Shown here: positions 50,542 to 62,112 of the stretch, in pieces
Numbering within the stretch: the stretch's first letter is position 1
Layout: the number at the start of each line of letters is the position of its first letter
Source of the DNA: Lineolata rhizophorae
Taxonomy: Eukaryota > Ascomycota > Dothideomycetes > Lineolatales > Lineolataceae
Length of the DNA: 64,000 bases
Assembly (NCBI GenBank): GCA_010093515.1
Contig: MU001683.1
Location: 560,084-624,083 of the forward strand
Direction: 5' to 3'
Program-made: the position numbers and the translations under genes
The notes under the pieces: generated by a model
Databases searched by the model: none
What the model saw: only the letters and a program-made list of their open reading frames with translations
What the model was told of the DNA's origin: nothing

Positions 50542-52570
50542 GCACCTTTTTGCATACAAAGCGCAAGATAAAGCGGACTCCGGTATCGGACTACTGCATC
50601 TCCACGATGCTATATTGTAGCAGCTGAAAGACGGAACGCTCTTCGGCTTTTTCCCATACCGACCAATCAATAGGTGTTCTTTCTGTTTGGGGGCTGATTG
50701 CTAGTCATTTCGAGATTCACGGGTGGCGCGTGTGGTTTGGTGTTCATTTTGTGGTCCACGCGAGTTCTTCTCTCCTTCTGCTTATTCTGAAGTCAGGTTG
50801 ACTTTTCTTGGTCAAGTCTCCATTTTGTTTCCCTTTCCCCATTTTTGAATTTTTCGAACTGGCGCGAATGGAACAGCGGACAGGAAAGTTTTGGTAATCT
50901 GTACACCATGCATGTCTACACATACGGGCTCCCGCCTCTGAGAAGCTTCTGATACTACGCAAAATCAGAGTCCTGAATCCATAGACAGACGGGGTTCTTT
51001 TTGACCATCCTCTTTTTTTCTGTTTTGCTTGGCGTTTGTAGTTTGGGTTTGACTTCGGGGTAGGGCAGTAGATGGTTTGATGTCACGTGACTGGACCCGT
51101 ACGTTTCCGCCTCGCGGTAGACAAGCTCTCATAAATAATGCGCCACGAAAGGACAGCGAAATTTTGGTATCCTTGCGAAGATGTAAGTTTGGCAATGCCT
51201 TCCAAGAGTACTTCTTTTATCCTTTTTGTTTCGGGCGTCTTAGATCTACTAGGAGCTCTCTCCTATATCCATCAGATAATTCTTAGGATCAGCCATATGT
51301 CCCCTAAGATAAATGTCTTTACTAGCGCCCATCCATAGCGGGAACGGCTTCAATTGTGCTTCGTATTCTATCGATTGGAGACGAGACTTGCCAATTTGCC
51401 GGGTAGTCGAGTTGTATCACCCACGTGACCTTTGATAGTTAAGCTTGGATGAACCTCACCTCATGTACCACCATGCCCGGGTTTCTTGCGCCCACCAACG
51501 AGCCCCAACGCTCGCATTTCTGCGCTAGAGCAACATCCTGTCGTCTTATAGTGCCATTGCTGAAATCCAGCATTTCCCCGCGTTCTCAAAATTTGGAGCT
51601 GGCTTAAATTCGACATAAATTTCGCCTAGCTAAGCTATCTGTTGATATTCTTTATAGCCGGCCGTATCAGATCTCGTTCTGTCTATCAGGCATAGAAACT
51701 GATATGCTAAAATATCTGACATGGTGTCAAGGGTGCTGGGCGGATATCTCCGTCAATCATGACCCTATGCAGCTGGCCCGCCATGCAACAAGCGTGGGCT
51801 GGTAGTGAGCTATGCATTGAGAGATGCTAGAGTAGATGGGACCTGCATGCTCGGCTGTCTATAGCGTGCTTCAAATTCCCTGCCTTAGATCAGATAGAGC
51901 TCCATTCATACTCAAGCTGTGTTCCCAAGATCATTCACTGTGCAAGAGGAGAAAGCCATTGGCCCGGGCCCGGCACGGCAATGTTTACCAGCCGCACGCC
52001 GCTTTGCTCGCGGCTTTGCTTCTGATTCTCACGCCGGCGACATTGACAGCCCCGAACGGAAGGCACGATTAGATGCCTTGCGGCGCCGACGCCAACGCCA
52101 ACGCCAAGAGCCCACAATACTAGGGCTGAATATTTCGCTGCGTGCTCTCTCCTCCCGCCGCCGCACCCCCTCCCACCCTTTTGGCGCACTCCTCAGACTT
52201 TTGGGCTTTGCCTTCAGGTCCTCACCCTAGGACCTTGTCTTTGGAACCTCGCGCCTCCGAACTTCTCCTTTGGCACGCAGCCTTCCGAGCCTCGCTCTCG
52301 GCTTTTGGACGGAATTGATTGGGACGAATCACCGTCGCTGGTAAGTTTCTGCGCCTTCTCTGGCCTGCGGCTGCCTTACATTTCACAATAGTCGCTTGTC
52401 GTAAGCGAGTCTATTGTGCGGTTTCATTTTCTCCCATTGCTTGCTTGTTGCCTTGGGTTGAATAGCCACCACTCTATTGTCTCTCCTCGCATACCTACTG
52501 GCCCAACTCTTCTCACTGCTGTCAGACCAAACCCACGAAGCTCATCATAATCACTCTAGCTGAAAGCCCA
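50542..52570. other. Intergenic between CDC42 and the proline-rich protein gene
   Basis: No gene is recognised. A hexamer-like GCCAAC repeat occurs at about 52088-52105. A donor GTAAGT at 52341 and an acceptor CTCTAG ending at 52559 suggest a 219-base intron in the 5' untranslated region of the next gene, ending eleven bases before its ATG. Confidence 0.4.
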
Positions 52571-55500
52571 ATGTCGAACGATCACCGCCGCGCTCGACAG
52601 CCCGCGCACGAAGCCCTCGATCAACATCGCGGGCAGCGCAACCAGCGAGGCAACCAGACCTCGCGATTCGCGGGCGTCGACCCGTTCCAAAACAACGGCG
52701 ACGAAGAGATCGTTCGCTCGGGCTCCTCTCACGCGCACCGCTACGCCCCGGTCACAACTGGCGACGTGCGTATGACGGACCACCGCGACGCGGGGTTCGG
52801 AATGGCGGCTCGTGGAGAGCAACCGTGGGAGATGCGGCAACCTGTGGCTGCTCCAGAAGCCGTGCCGGAAGCACCTGCCGGCACGGCTTCTGCTTTCATC
52901 CACTCGAGGACTGGAGAACCTCTTGTGTCCAGGTGGTCGTCGAGCGAGTCGTCGGTCGCGTCGACCGCTCATCATATTCCCGTGCGCACCACCTCCCTCT
53001 GGCGTGGTCATCGCCCAGCTCCTCTTCACCCTTCGGCCCATGGCGCCTTCGAGCTCCCTCGCCCATCTAGCAATACGTTGGGTCGCATATTCGGAGGAAT
53101 CTCGAGCAACCAAGGAGATTCTAGCGACGCCACGGCTGATTCTCGTGCGCAGGGCAACCAGGACAAGCGTCGAGGCGTTTATGTGGCTCCGCCACAGCCA
53201 CAAACGCTCCAAATGCCATCCCGGCACCACCACCACCACCCGTTGTCGGCGCACAATAACGACAACAGTGCAGCTACGGGATGCACAACGTTTGGACAAT
53301 TCATGGACACGAGCGGAGTTCGGTCTTCCAAACCCGAGTTTGGGCGACAAACTCACCATGTCGCCGCGACGATGCCTGCGCCTCATGACAAGAATTTTGG
53401 GGCAGCTAAATTGCCGTCGCCAGCTCGAGAGTCTGACGGAACGTTATTGAAGCTTGTGCCGTCCAATGAGGACAAGGCCGTCCCAACGGAGCGCCAGACA
53501 ATCGAAGCCAAGAAGGAGCAACGACTTCACGACATGGTCATGTCGTCGCAGCAGCAGCGTGGTGCACCGTCGACCCCACAGCGCAAGACGGGTCGCACAT
53601 CCTTTTTTGGCAATAGTGGCGCTCCGTCGACCTCACGTCGCCTTTCAGAGGACAAGAAAGCGTCTCCGAGCCCCATCAAGAAGTTCCTAGGTTTCGTCGG
53701 CCGTCGCAATTCCAAGTCGACGTCGAATACGGAGCTTTCTCGGGAGTCACAGGATCCCGTCACACCTATGATGCTCCCGACGGACAATCCAAAGGCGGTG
53801 CAAGTTCTAGGGGGATCTCGGCGCAATAGGGACGTGGCCAAGCTCATGGACGAGCTCAAAATCGATGAATCTGGGCTTGTGGATCCAATGGCAACAGCGA
53901 AGGCTCAACAAGAACCTGTTGGAGCACCTCAGGGCTCTAAGAGCGATGATGTTCTCATGCTCTCCTCTCCCCCTTCGGTTCCTGAGCGGAATCCTGCACG
54001 CAACAGACCCCGTGCAAGCGATGCGATGTTGGGTTCAGCGCAGATGTCGTCCAGCGTACCTCATGCTGAGGCTGGCGAGCCATTGGTGTTTCGCGACGCT
54101 AGAAAGAGGGGCCGACTGAGTGATAGCTTTGTGCAAATTTCACCGACCAAAGCACAATTCGCTACGAGCTCTCCTTCAGAGTCCAATGTGCTCTCGCCGA
54201 TTGCACAGTCTCCATTCGACGCTTCTAGTCGCTACAGTAAACCACCACCTCCTCTACACGCTCGTGCGCCTATCCATGCTCCTGTGGCTCGACCAGTTCC
54301 TTCTAGCTCCAAAGGCCGCGTCAATCACGGACCTTTGTGCACTTGCGCAGGTTGCTCGAGTCCTCCTCCTCCCACTCCGCCGCCCAAGGATACTCCTCCC
54401 GCTGTCACCAAGATCGAAGAGGCTCCCAATACGCCCCCATTTGCCCTTCCTGGCCTGAAGCTCAGCAGCAAGGATCCGTCTGGTTTAAGCCCAGATCCAA
54501 AGAAGCAATCGACCAGCAAGCTGCTCAAGAGCACAGACCAGGCCAAGAAGTACTTTGAGGAATTGGATCGTCATCGCGGCATAAGCATCAAGGACAATCC
54601 GCTAGCGCCAGCGCCGCTGAACATTAAGAAAGCCACTTCGCCGGCGCCACTGTCGGTTAGAAAGGCTGCTCCCCCTATTGCGGGCCCAGCACCATTGGCG
54701 ATTAGGAAAGCCACTCCCCCCGTTGCGCCATTGACGATTAAGAAAGCCACTCCGCCTGTTCCAGCTCCAGCTCCGCCTCCCACCAAAGAGCAACCTAAGC
54801 CCGCTTCTCCTCCTCCAACTAAGGATCCTGAGCGCGAAGCTCGCGGTCACGTCCGGGGCACACCTGTCAAGAAGGCCCCTAAGAAACGGGGTCCGCCTCC
54901 CGTTCCGCCCAAGCCCGAGCATCTACAGTTTGGATACAAGAGTAAGATAAAGCGGGCGGTCCGTTCGGAGGATTTGAGGAGTGCTGCAAGCGCTAGTGAG
55001 CATTCTTCACCGCGTAGCATGAGTTCGCGCGCGAGCATTGACGAGACGGCGGCGGCTCAAGTTGGACCGAGCAAGGTGGACTTTCCAGATCCAATTGAAG
55101 AGCAGCCTCAGCAAGAGTCCAGCAGCGAGAAGTTTGCGAGAGAGTGGATGAAGCAATTGAGGAGCCGGACTTCAATGGAAGAGCCGATGCTGCGAAGGAT
55201 GCGCTCAATGTCGATGCCGTTGTTAGGAGGTTGGTCGTGCTCGAAGTCGGATACGGAGCAAGACAAACCGGTTAAGAAGGATAAGCAGGCAACTCAAGGG
55301 AGTGAGCAGACTTCACACGTCGACGATCAACCTTCAGAGAAGGACAAGCATGTTTCACCAGAGAGCGAGCAGGCTTCACAGCAACCCCAACCAGAGAGTG
55401 AGCAGAAAGGATCAGTGAACAGTGAAGAGAGCAAGACCGGATCACTCAAGCCGAACTCAAAGAGCGTTAATCAGCAGACTAGTAATAGCAGCCTGGTCTC

Positions 55501-56253
55501 TCCGAGCTTCTATACTGAATCTATCTACTCGGTCATGCAACAAACTCAGCGGGAAATTGGAGCTGTTGGTGGGAATCCTAGGGTAAGTTCGAAATTACCG
55601 TATACGGCTAGTGCGATCAGCGCCTACTGTCTTGAGAAACTACGATAAGAACGCCAGCCTACTATCGTGTCTTTCTGTTTATCTATCTGTTTGTTTGTTT
55701 ATTTGTTTGTCCGCTGGCGGCGAGTTCCAAAAACGCGGTATCTGTTGCCAGGCAACCGGGTCGCTTGCGAGCACGTCAATTTCTTCGCGCGCCCACGAAC
55801 CCTCCCACCCTTTCTTTTCACCACCACGCGCTAACGCCTCCACTTCGCAACTGCGCACAGGTCGTGCCGAATCTTCCTGCTCTTCGGATCACACCTCCTT
55901 CTAATCAGAACTTGCAACAGCCTCTACTTGTACAACAGAACGCGCTCACTTCAAATAATAACGCGCCGCCTGTAATTCTCAACATCGAGGCCCCGCCTGT
56001 TCGGCGTTTGCCACCTCAGACTAACAACGTGCAGCAGCCACAGGGCAATCCAAACAATCGGTTAGTAGTAAACTGCCAAGCGTTCTGTAGCTGTGGGCAG
56101 CCATGGATTCTCTACCCCCACCCTGCTGTGCCTGGGCGTGTGGTTGCCTACCCAGCAGAGCTTTCCACTGCTCCTTCCACGCTAAGAGACTGTTGCTACT
56201 TACGTCAAAACAATACCAGGCAATCTGGACATATAAGGCTTCGTTCCTTGTGA
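52571..56253 (+). CDS. Large disordered proline-rich protein with SH3-ligand motifs, unknown function
   Basis: Predicted exons are 52571-55582 and 55861-56253, phase 0, giving 1134 residues. There is no membrane span or signal peptide. The protein is Ser/Pro/Lys-rich and mostly disordered. Notable parts are a His run (SRHHHHHP), repeated basic-Ser blocks (SPIKKFLGFVGRRNSKSTS), a small CxCxxC patch (GPLCTCAGCSSPP), and a four-copy repeat of the type APLxIKKATPP at about 54600-54770. Next is KKRGPPPVPPKPEH (near residue 775), which contains PxxPxK, a class II SH3 ligand; PTPPPKD is a second candidate. The tail has acidic Ser/Glu/Gln repeats. I recognise no family. The second exon is less sure: GTTAGT at 56060 could be a further donor. 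The gene lies 2 kb from CDC42, on the same strand. Confidence 0.7.
54600..54775 (+). repeat. Four-copy peptide repeat in the proline-rich protein
   Basis: Four in-frame copies of a unit of 12-16 codons encode APLNIKKATSP, APLSVRKAAPP, APLAIRKATPP and APLTIKKATPP. The DNA copies differ mostly at third positions and in spacer length, so the repeat is old and kept for its protein sequence. Confidence 0.8.
55677..55711 (+). repeat. Tetranucleotide repeat inside an intron
   Basis: A run of TGTT/TATC/TTTG words fills part of the 278-base intron of the proline-rich protein gene. Confidence 0.7.
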
Positions 56254-56405
56254 ACTGGACTAGCTACTGCCGCCTGTTGGAGTCGCCTGGACTGCCTAAT
56301 CTCCATTGTGGTCAACAATTCTCAACACAACCGCCTTTGCCGATTCTGATAAAACAGCAAAACAATCCAAAAAAAGAAGAAAAGAACAAGAAAACCACAA
56401 AAGAA

Positions 56406-57719
56406 ATGGAACAGCATAATATGTCTTTCTTTAGTAATGATGCAGGCGAACCGGAAGCCGCTGCTCAAGCGCACGTCACGGAAGCCTCATCTTCTCAACC
56501 GCAGCCAGCCTATCCTAACCTTGCCGACGATCCTGGTTTTGCTGAAGAGAGCTCTAATGTAACTTTTGCTCCACTGTCGCCGATCAAAGCGTCCGCTGGG
56601 AAATCCAAGCTGCCGGTGCCTCTCAAATTTGGCCAGCATTCTCCATATCTCGTGGATGACCCTGCTCCAGCGTCTGCGCCGGCTGAGATTAAACAGTTTC
56701 GCGACCTGAACACGTTCGCAATGAATAATTCTCCTCCGCTTCCAACGCCGACTGTGCCTCCGTTCTCGCCTGGGGCTACGTCGCAGGTGTATGTCCCGGG
56801 TGATTTTCTCACGCACCTCGACGTTATGCACCATCATTTCAACGAGAACTCCACGCGTCTAAACGATGTTGTCCAACAGGCTAAGGCTGAGATTCTTGCC
56901 GCTTTTTTCAACCAAAAGGAAAAAGATTCTCAGATGCTTCAACATGAAGTTCGTGCCGTGCAGCATGAGGCGCGCACCATGTTCACCGAGGCGCGCAACA
57001 TGCATGAGGACATGCTCAACTTTCGTGAGGAGATACACAACAAGGATAGGGCGTCGGAGCTTCAGGCGCAGCGTTTGACGGCGGAGCTTGATGTGACCCA
57101 TCAGGCGAACGAGACGCTCCAGAATGACACGCTCCGCCTACTTAGGAAGGTTCACACCGACATCAAGGAGCTCAACAACAAAGTGGACAATCTCGACGGG
57201 CGCCTCAACGCCGTGGAGCAGCGCCTCAACTACTTCTCGTCCGTCTCGCCCGCTCTGCCGAGTTCCGCTTTCCCGCCGGACTTAGGCATCTCGCAGCTGT
57301 CGGTTGCTTCGGGCCACGTCACGCCGGCGCCGGGTAGCCACCACCACCACACAAATGCCAACCACGCTGGACTTGGGCAGGCTGTGGCCTTCTACAACCA
57401 GCCGACCCAGCACGTCCAGCCGGCGTTCAACCAACAGCTGTATGGCGAGCGCTACCCGCTCTCCATGGACCTGGAGCAGATGAACCGCCTCTTCACTCAA
57501 ACCCACGAGGCCCCTCATGCTACCCAGACTCCGCGTCTGCGCGACGTCCCTGCTGCTGCCGGCCCGGCCATCGCCTCCTCGTCGGTCGCCAATGCTGCTG
57601 GCGCTTCTGAATTCCGTCCACGCTCAACCGCCTACGACGATTTTGGAACTGGGCGTTACAATAGGCGCCACGGCAGCGGCAGTGGCCATGGTGGTGGTGC
57701 CTATGGTGGTGCCCATTAG
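56406..57719 (+). CDS. Coiled-coil protein with disordered ends, unknown function
   Basis: A single exon of 437 residues. The ATG at 56406 follows an A-rich leader (AAAGAAATGG), typical of a fungal start, although the frame is open further upstream to 56103. Residues about 135-275 form a long coiled coil rich in Glu, Gln, Asn and His, with many heptads (FNENSTRLNDVVQQAKAEIL, then DIKELNNKVDNLDGRLNAVE). The N-terminus is Pro/Ser-rich and acidic. The C-terminus has His runs (GSHHHHTNANH) and a Gly/His-rich tail (GSGSGHGGGAYGG). There is no enzyme motif or membrane span. I do not recognise a family. The start is only 152 bases after the previous gene's stop, on the same strand, so read-through or a shared transcript is possible. 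Confidence 0.75.
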   Translation: MEQHNMSFFSNDAGEPEAAAQAHVTEASSSQPQPAYPNLADDPGFAEESSNVTFAPLSPIKASAGKSKLPVPLKFGQHSPYLVDDPAPASAPAEIKQFRDLNTFAMNNSPPLPTPTVPPFSPGATSQVYVPGDFLTHLDVMHHHFNENSTRLNDVVQQAKAEILAAFFNQKEKDSQMLQHEVRAVQHEARTMFTEARNMHEDMLNFREEIHNKDRASELQAQRLTAELDVTHQANETLQNDTLRLLRKVHTDIKELNNKVDNLDGRLNAVEQRLNYFSSVSPALPSSAFPPDLGISQLSVASGHVTPAPGSHHHHTNANHAGLGQAVAFYNQPTQHVQPAFNQQLYGERYPLSMDLEQMNRLFTQTHEAPHATQTPRLRDVPAAAGPAIASSSVANAAGASEFRPRSTAYDDFGTGRYNRRHGSGSGHGGGAYGGAH

Positions 57720-58708
57720 AGCCTTTCCTGCGCCTCTTTCTCTTTTTTCTTTGATTGCGATTCTAATGGCCTCCTTTTTTTTCACTTCTCTCTTGATTCT
57801 CTCAAATGGGCTGCCTCTCTGCTGCCCATTTTCACCTTTGTCTGTCGGTCTTACCTTCCCTTAATTCCCCTTTGTCTGTCGGGCTACTCTTTCTTTCTCT
57901 TTCTTTTCAGTTTGTGATTGTCGAGCCCCTAGCATACATAGCTTTCCCTATATGGTGGGGTTAAGAACCTGAAACCGGCTGGAAAAAAAAATAAGAAAAA
58001 ACCAAAACACCCCACAAAAAAAGGTTCGTCCCAAAACCGGTGCTGGAGAGAGGATGGAGTTGTCTGTCGGAAGCTACTTGTGTTGTTTAGTTTCTTTCTT
58101 GCTTCATTTTCTACTCTCTTGTAATAAGAAAGTCTTGTACACATGGCCTCGTGGCGGTGTGTAGGTTGCATATTACTAAGGCGTAAATGTTGTACTCTTT
58201 CCTAGATGCCCAGTCTTGTAAACTAGCTCATTTTAACTTCCTCGCTTTGCTTGCCTGGTCGTGCCGTCAAAACACGTCCATGAGGCAGCATCAGCACGTA
58301 ATTCATAGATAGCAAGCTTATTATTATCACATGTGGCTGTAATTGATGCAACAGTGACGTGACATACTCTAGTTACAAGGTGTGGTGAGCGCTCGTTTCG
58401 AATTTCATGCTCAAATACTTATAATTTTGCGCTATTCAAATGTCTCAAAGGCCCTCCACACTTTTCTTATCACAGAAAATTCCTAGATACTCGCACTAGT
58501 GACGCATTGACATCTGGTAACTAACTACCGCAAGGGCTTTTCGTGCCTTGTAGCAGATCTATGAGAGGCTTTGTCGAAAAATTTCGCCTTTGAAAATCTG
58601 ATTATCCATGGACCTTGTTTATGAGACAAGACGGCCTATAGCTTTCTAGAAATTTGTAGCACCTAGTGGCAATGTAGCCAACCTGACTGTCATGACGTGC
58701 GCTTGAAA
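57720..58708. other. Intergenic, T-rich then AT-rich
   Basis: The 3' untranslated region of the coiled-coil gene (T-rich tracts at 57730-57910) is followed by AT-rich DNA with no frame of note. Confidence 0.45.
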
Positions 58709-59140
58709 ATGCAACGAGAACGGCTAGATTTTGAAAGTCTATTTCGCAAGTCAGACGGTAATCCTACCCTAATTCTGTACGTTACCATAAATGCTAGAAG
58801 AGCCGACGTGGATGTAATTAGCAATGCGAAAAGCAGAGAAAAACCGGCTGCGGCGAAACCAATGGGCCAGGCATTCCACGAGATGGAATTTCCGGCAACT
58901 AATGAGGTGGGGAACAGCACAAACTACCGAGCTCATCGGCGAGTGCGTCGGTCACACAGGGCCGAAGACGCAACCTATGTGCGAGAAGGCCCTGGAAAAA
59001 GTTCCTCTTCGTCGACGAAGCGCAAGGGCAAAGCTGAACGGCGACATCCCTTCAGCCGGTGTAAACCAGTCTCCAAGAAACCTCAGGTTGTGGAGCTATC
59101 AGACGACGAAGAGGATTGGAAGGAGAAGAATGACTCTTGA
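58709..59140 (+). CDS. Small basic protein with a SUMO-interaction-like motif, doubtful
   Basis: An open frame of 143 residues from ATG 58709. The middle is rich in Arg, Lys and Ser (KSSSSSTKRKGKAERRHPF), like a nuclear-localisation signal. The C-terminus KKPQVVELSDDEEDW contains V-V-E-L followed by acidic residues, the form of a SUMO-interacting motif. There is no recognised domain and no clear promoter or intron. It may be a real small nuclear protein, the end of a decayed larger gene, or chance. The short motif is weak evidence. Confidence 0.3.
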   Translation: MQRERLDFESLFRKSDGNPTLILYVTINARRADVDVISNAKSREKPAAAKPMGQAFHEMEFPATNEVGNSTNYRAHRRVRRSHRAEDATYVREGPGKSSSSSTKRKGKAERRHPFSRCKPVSKKPQVVELSDDEEDWKEKNDS

Positions 59141-60633
59141 GATAAAGAGAAGATCAGGCAGCATCGGATGGAATTAGGGCGGGTTCTAGGACGGCCACAG
59201 ATGGAGGACAGACGGAAGAGGTTGGCGAGCGGGTGAGACGGATGCTTCAGATCTGATGCAGGCGCCAGGCGGCAGACCGGCTCCTCTTAAATGCGTCGAA
59301 CGTTTGTGTTCGGCTACGAGAAGCACGGTCACGAAACCAAGGATTGAAATCCTCCATTGCGCTACATGTGGGCAGTCTGTAGAGGCTGCCCTTGACCTGG
59401 GATGCGCCGACTCGAGTGGGAACATTCAATCGCTTAAACCATTCTTCATCTAAGCGAGTGATCCTGAAGGCGAAATCCGAGTTCAACCCGAAATTTGAAA
59501 GACTGATCAAGCTGAAGAGCGCAAGTTGAGCAGATCGCTCTCAAAAGGCTTTGATTAATTGACGCCTTGAGGGACCAGGTATGACCGCCGGCGGTAAAAT
59601 CGAACGTCGCAAGCGGCCCAGACCGCTCGGGAATGTCGAGCGAGGGCCAATAGGCATGGCTCCGGCGAACGGGAACGGATGTTCCGAGGGAGGATCGAAC
59701 CACACAGTTGGAAAGCGTCGCTCAAGTGCCCGGACCGGGCAATACGCCTTGGGGACGCGATTGGGTGGTGCCAAACTTCCAGAGGTCGTGGGTTGTCTCG
59801 GGGCGTTTTATAATCACTAGCAGAGAGCGCGGATGGGTTGAGGTCGGCCAACCACCGGCCGACTGCGCCACGGATCTGGCATCCGTGGCGGGCTGCGCCA
59901 CCTGCGCCACCTTATTTCCCCCGCATCCGTGGTCGATTCCGTGGGACGGGACCAGCGGGACCAGCGGGACGAGTTGGTGCTCGTAATTCGGGCTTCAACT
60001 GGACTGGTCTCTGGCGCCCGGGTTCCGTTCGGTGGGAAAGCCGGCCGTAATATCTTCCCACGCCCGCGGAGCCCGTCCATTTGAAATTACACCGAGGGGG
60101 CGTGGCTGCTCGCATTACCTGGTGGCGCGGGCGGCGGCCGGCCAAGCCGCAGCCAAGGCGCATTCGTCGCGCAGCGTTTGGGCGCGGAGGCGGGCGGCCT
60201 GAGTCTGACTACGGCCGGATCGGTCTTGGCGCCAGGCTCGGGCGCCGCCAGCCGGCTGCTCACGTCATCACTTAAGCTTAACCCGCGCCGGGCAGTTGCC
60301 CCCCGCCCGCGCCGCGTAATGAGGAGCGCCCGGTCTGGGCGCCCCGTCCCTGCCGTCGCAGCACGCACCTCGTCGTCAAAGGCGGCGACGATCCTTGCCC
60401 GCTCCCCTTTCTCCTACAATACACCGCGGGCCCCCTTTCCTCGCCCACACGTCCCCAGGATCCTCATCTTCGCAACCCCGACTCGCGACCGCCACGTCCT
60501 TTCTCTCCAGCGCTCCGCACGCTGCCTTGCCTATCCACCTGCTTAGGCAGTTGACGCGGTCTAGAGTTACCCCGAAGCGGCCCGCCCGGCCTTACCAGGA
60601 ACAACAACAACCACCACACCCACAACCGCAGCC
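59141..60633. other. Intergenic, promoter of the DUF7053 gene at right
   Basis: 59141-59830 has short frames on both strands and no recognised family. From 59830 the DNA is strongly GC-rich. The 200 bases before 60634 are C-rich and pyrimidine-biased, consistent with a leader. No tRNA or other RNA gene was found. Confidence 0.4.
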
Positions 60634-62112
60634 ATGCTCCGCAAAAAAGAAGTCTACACAAACATCACGCCGATCCCGTCGCACATCCCGCGGCAGCTCG
60701 CCATCGACATCCTGCACTCGCACGCCGAGATCATCACCCTGAACCCGCTGGTGCTCGAGCACAATGCCATCAAGGCGCCGCGCGACGCTGCCGCCGACGA
60801 GTTCTACTCGACGTGGTACGAGATCATCGAGCGGATCCAGTACGTGCCCGGCATGGGCCGGATGGGGTCCGGCAAGATCTCGTTCCGGGGCTGCTTCCAC
60901 GACACGCCCTGGGGCCTGCAGACGCACATCTACGCGCCCATGAACGTGGACCTGCGCAACAACTGGCGCATCGCGGGCAACCAACCCGGCGAGCCGCCCG
61001 AGCCCAAGGAGCTTGGCGTTAAGGCCCCCGCCGAGGGCCTCTACCTGCGCGAGGACATCGAGATCAAGTGCAACGTGGCCATGGTGGGCTTCGTCAAGAG
61101 CCAGCTCAAAGCCGCATCCAAGATCCTCGTCGACCGGCTCATCAAGAAGGCCGAGCTGCTCGACGCGGGCGTGCTGCACGCCATGATGGAGAACGGCCGG
61201 CTCAAGACGTTCAACCCGCACGACAAGTCCGCCGGCGGCGGCGGCGGGTCCGGCGGCCCGAACCGCTCCAACACCATGATGTCCATGGCAATGTCCGACG
61301 CCGGCGGCTGCCCGCCGGGCCAGATGCCCTTGTCCCCTTCGATGCCGTACAAGGTACCCCGCTCGCCCACCTTCGCCTACAACCAGCCCTCGGCCGACCC
61401 AAACTATGCCCACTACCAGCACCACCAGTCGTGGGCATCGCCCCAGCAGCAGCACCCTTTCTCGCCGCCTCAGCAACACGCCCAGCCACAGCCGCACCGC
61501 TACAGCGAGCAGCACGCTCCGCCGCCCCAGCAGTTCGCCATGGAGTTGCCCGGTGACTTCTACCACCCGACGCCGCCGCCCCAGCAGCAGCACTCGCCCG
61601 CGCCGGGCAACGGGTCTGATTACGGCGGAAACGGCGGCGGCGGCGGCCACCGCACCTCGAGCCCGCACCTCTCGAGCCGCGACTCGGCCTACACCAGCGT
61701 GTCCGACTCGCCGGACCCCAACAACGCGTCCGGCCGCTGGTCCGAGTACCAGAGCGGCGGGTCCTCGGTCGGCGCCGCCTCCTCGCGCCCGACGTCGTAC
61801 AGCTCCGACGCGAGCGGGTTCCGCTCGCCGGGCCCGCACAAGAGCTCCTTCGCGGCCGAGCTGCCCACCACGACGGAGGAGAGCGGCCGCGAGGAGGAGG
61901 AGCAGAACCAGAGGTACCACGACGACGGGGGGCAGGCGGCCGCCTTGAAGAGGTTGGAGGGGAATAGAGGCGCCGCGGTTAGGCCAGGCAGCGTCGAGCC
62001 GGAGAGGAGGTATCGGTACAATCCGCAGGATTTTGCCGGCGTGGGGCCCAAGAAGGGTGCGGCGGGAGGCGGCTATCAGGATAGGGGACATCCGCATGTT
62101 ATTATGCCGTGA
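60634..62112 (+). CDS. DUF7053 domain protein with long disordered tail
   Basis: A single exon of 492 residues. Residues 1-185 match the fungal DUF7053 domain: KEVYTNITPIPSHIPRQLAI, DEFYSTWYEIIERIQYVPG, ISFRGCFHDTPWGLQTHIYA, EGLYLREDIEIKCNVAMVGF, and ASKILVDRLIKKAELLDAGV. The fold of this domain suggests a lipid- or ligand-binding cup, but no function is established that I can cite. The remaining 300 residues are disordered: Gly runs, then Gln/Pro/His-rich (PQQQHPFSPPQQHAQPQPH), then Ser/Gly-rich with many SP sites, and a basic tail. The start is the first ATG in a good context (GCAGCCATGC). The third-position GC bias is strong, which also opens a 501-codon frame on the other strand. Confidence 0.88.
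   Translation: MLRKKEVYTNITPIPSHIPRQLAIDILHSHAEIITLNPLVLEHNAIKAPRDAAADEFYSTWYEIIERIQYVPGMGRMGSGKISFRGCFHDTPWGLQTHIYAPMNVDLRNNWRIAGNQPGEPPEPKELGVKAPAEGLYLREDIEIKCNVAMVGFVKSQLKAASKILVDRLIKKAELLDAGVLHAMMENGRLKTFNPHDKSAGGGGGSGGPNRSNTMMSMAMSDAGGCPPGQMPLSPSMPYKVPRSPTFAYNQPSADPNYAHYQHHQSWASPQQQHPFSPPQQHAQPQPHRYSEQHAPPPQQFAMELPGDFYHPTPPPQQQHSPAPGNGSDYGGNGGGGGHRTSSPHLSSRDSAYTSVSDSPDPNNASGRWSEYQSGGSSVGAASSRPTSYSSDASGFRSPGPHKSSFAAELPTTTEESGREEEEQNQRYHDDGGQAAALKRLEGNRGAAVRPGSVEPERRYRYNPQDFAGVGPKKGAAGGGYQDRGHPHVIMP

Noticed and set aside
59690-59710. T-loop-like word (GGTTCGATCC on the minus strand)
   Set aside because: The flanks do not pair as a T-stem and no anticodon or acceptor stem can be drawn, so it is not a tRNA.
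60592-62097. 501-codon open frame on the minus strand
   Set aside because: It lies almost wholly antisense to the DUF7053 gene. Its Arg/Gly/Val/Ala-rich translation is what strong third-position GC bias produces, and it has no family features.
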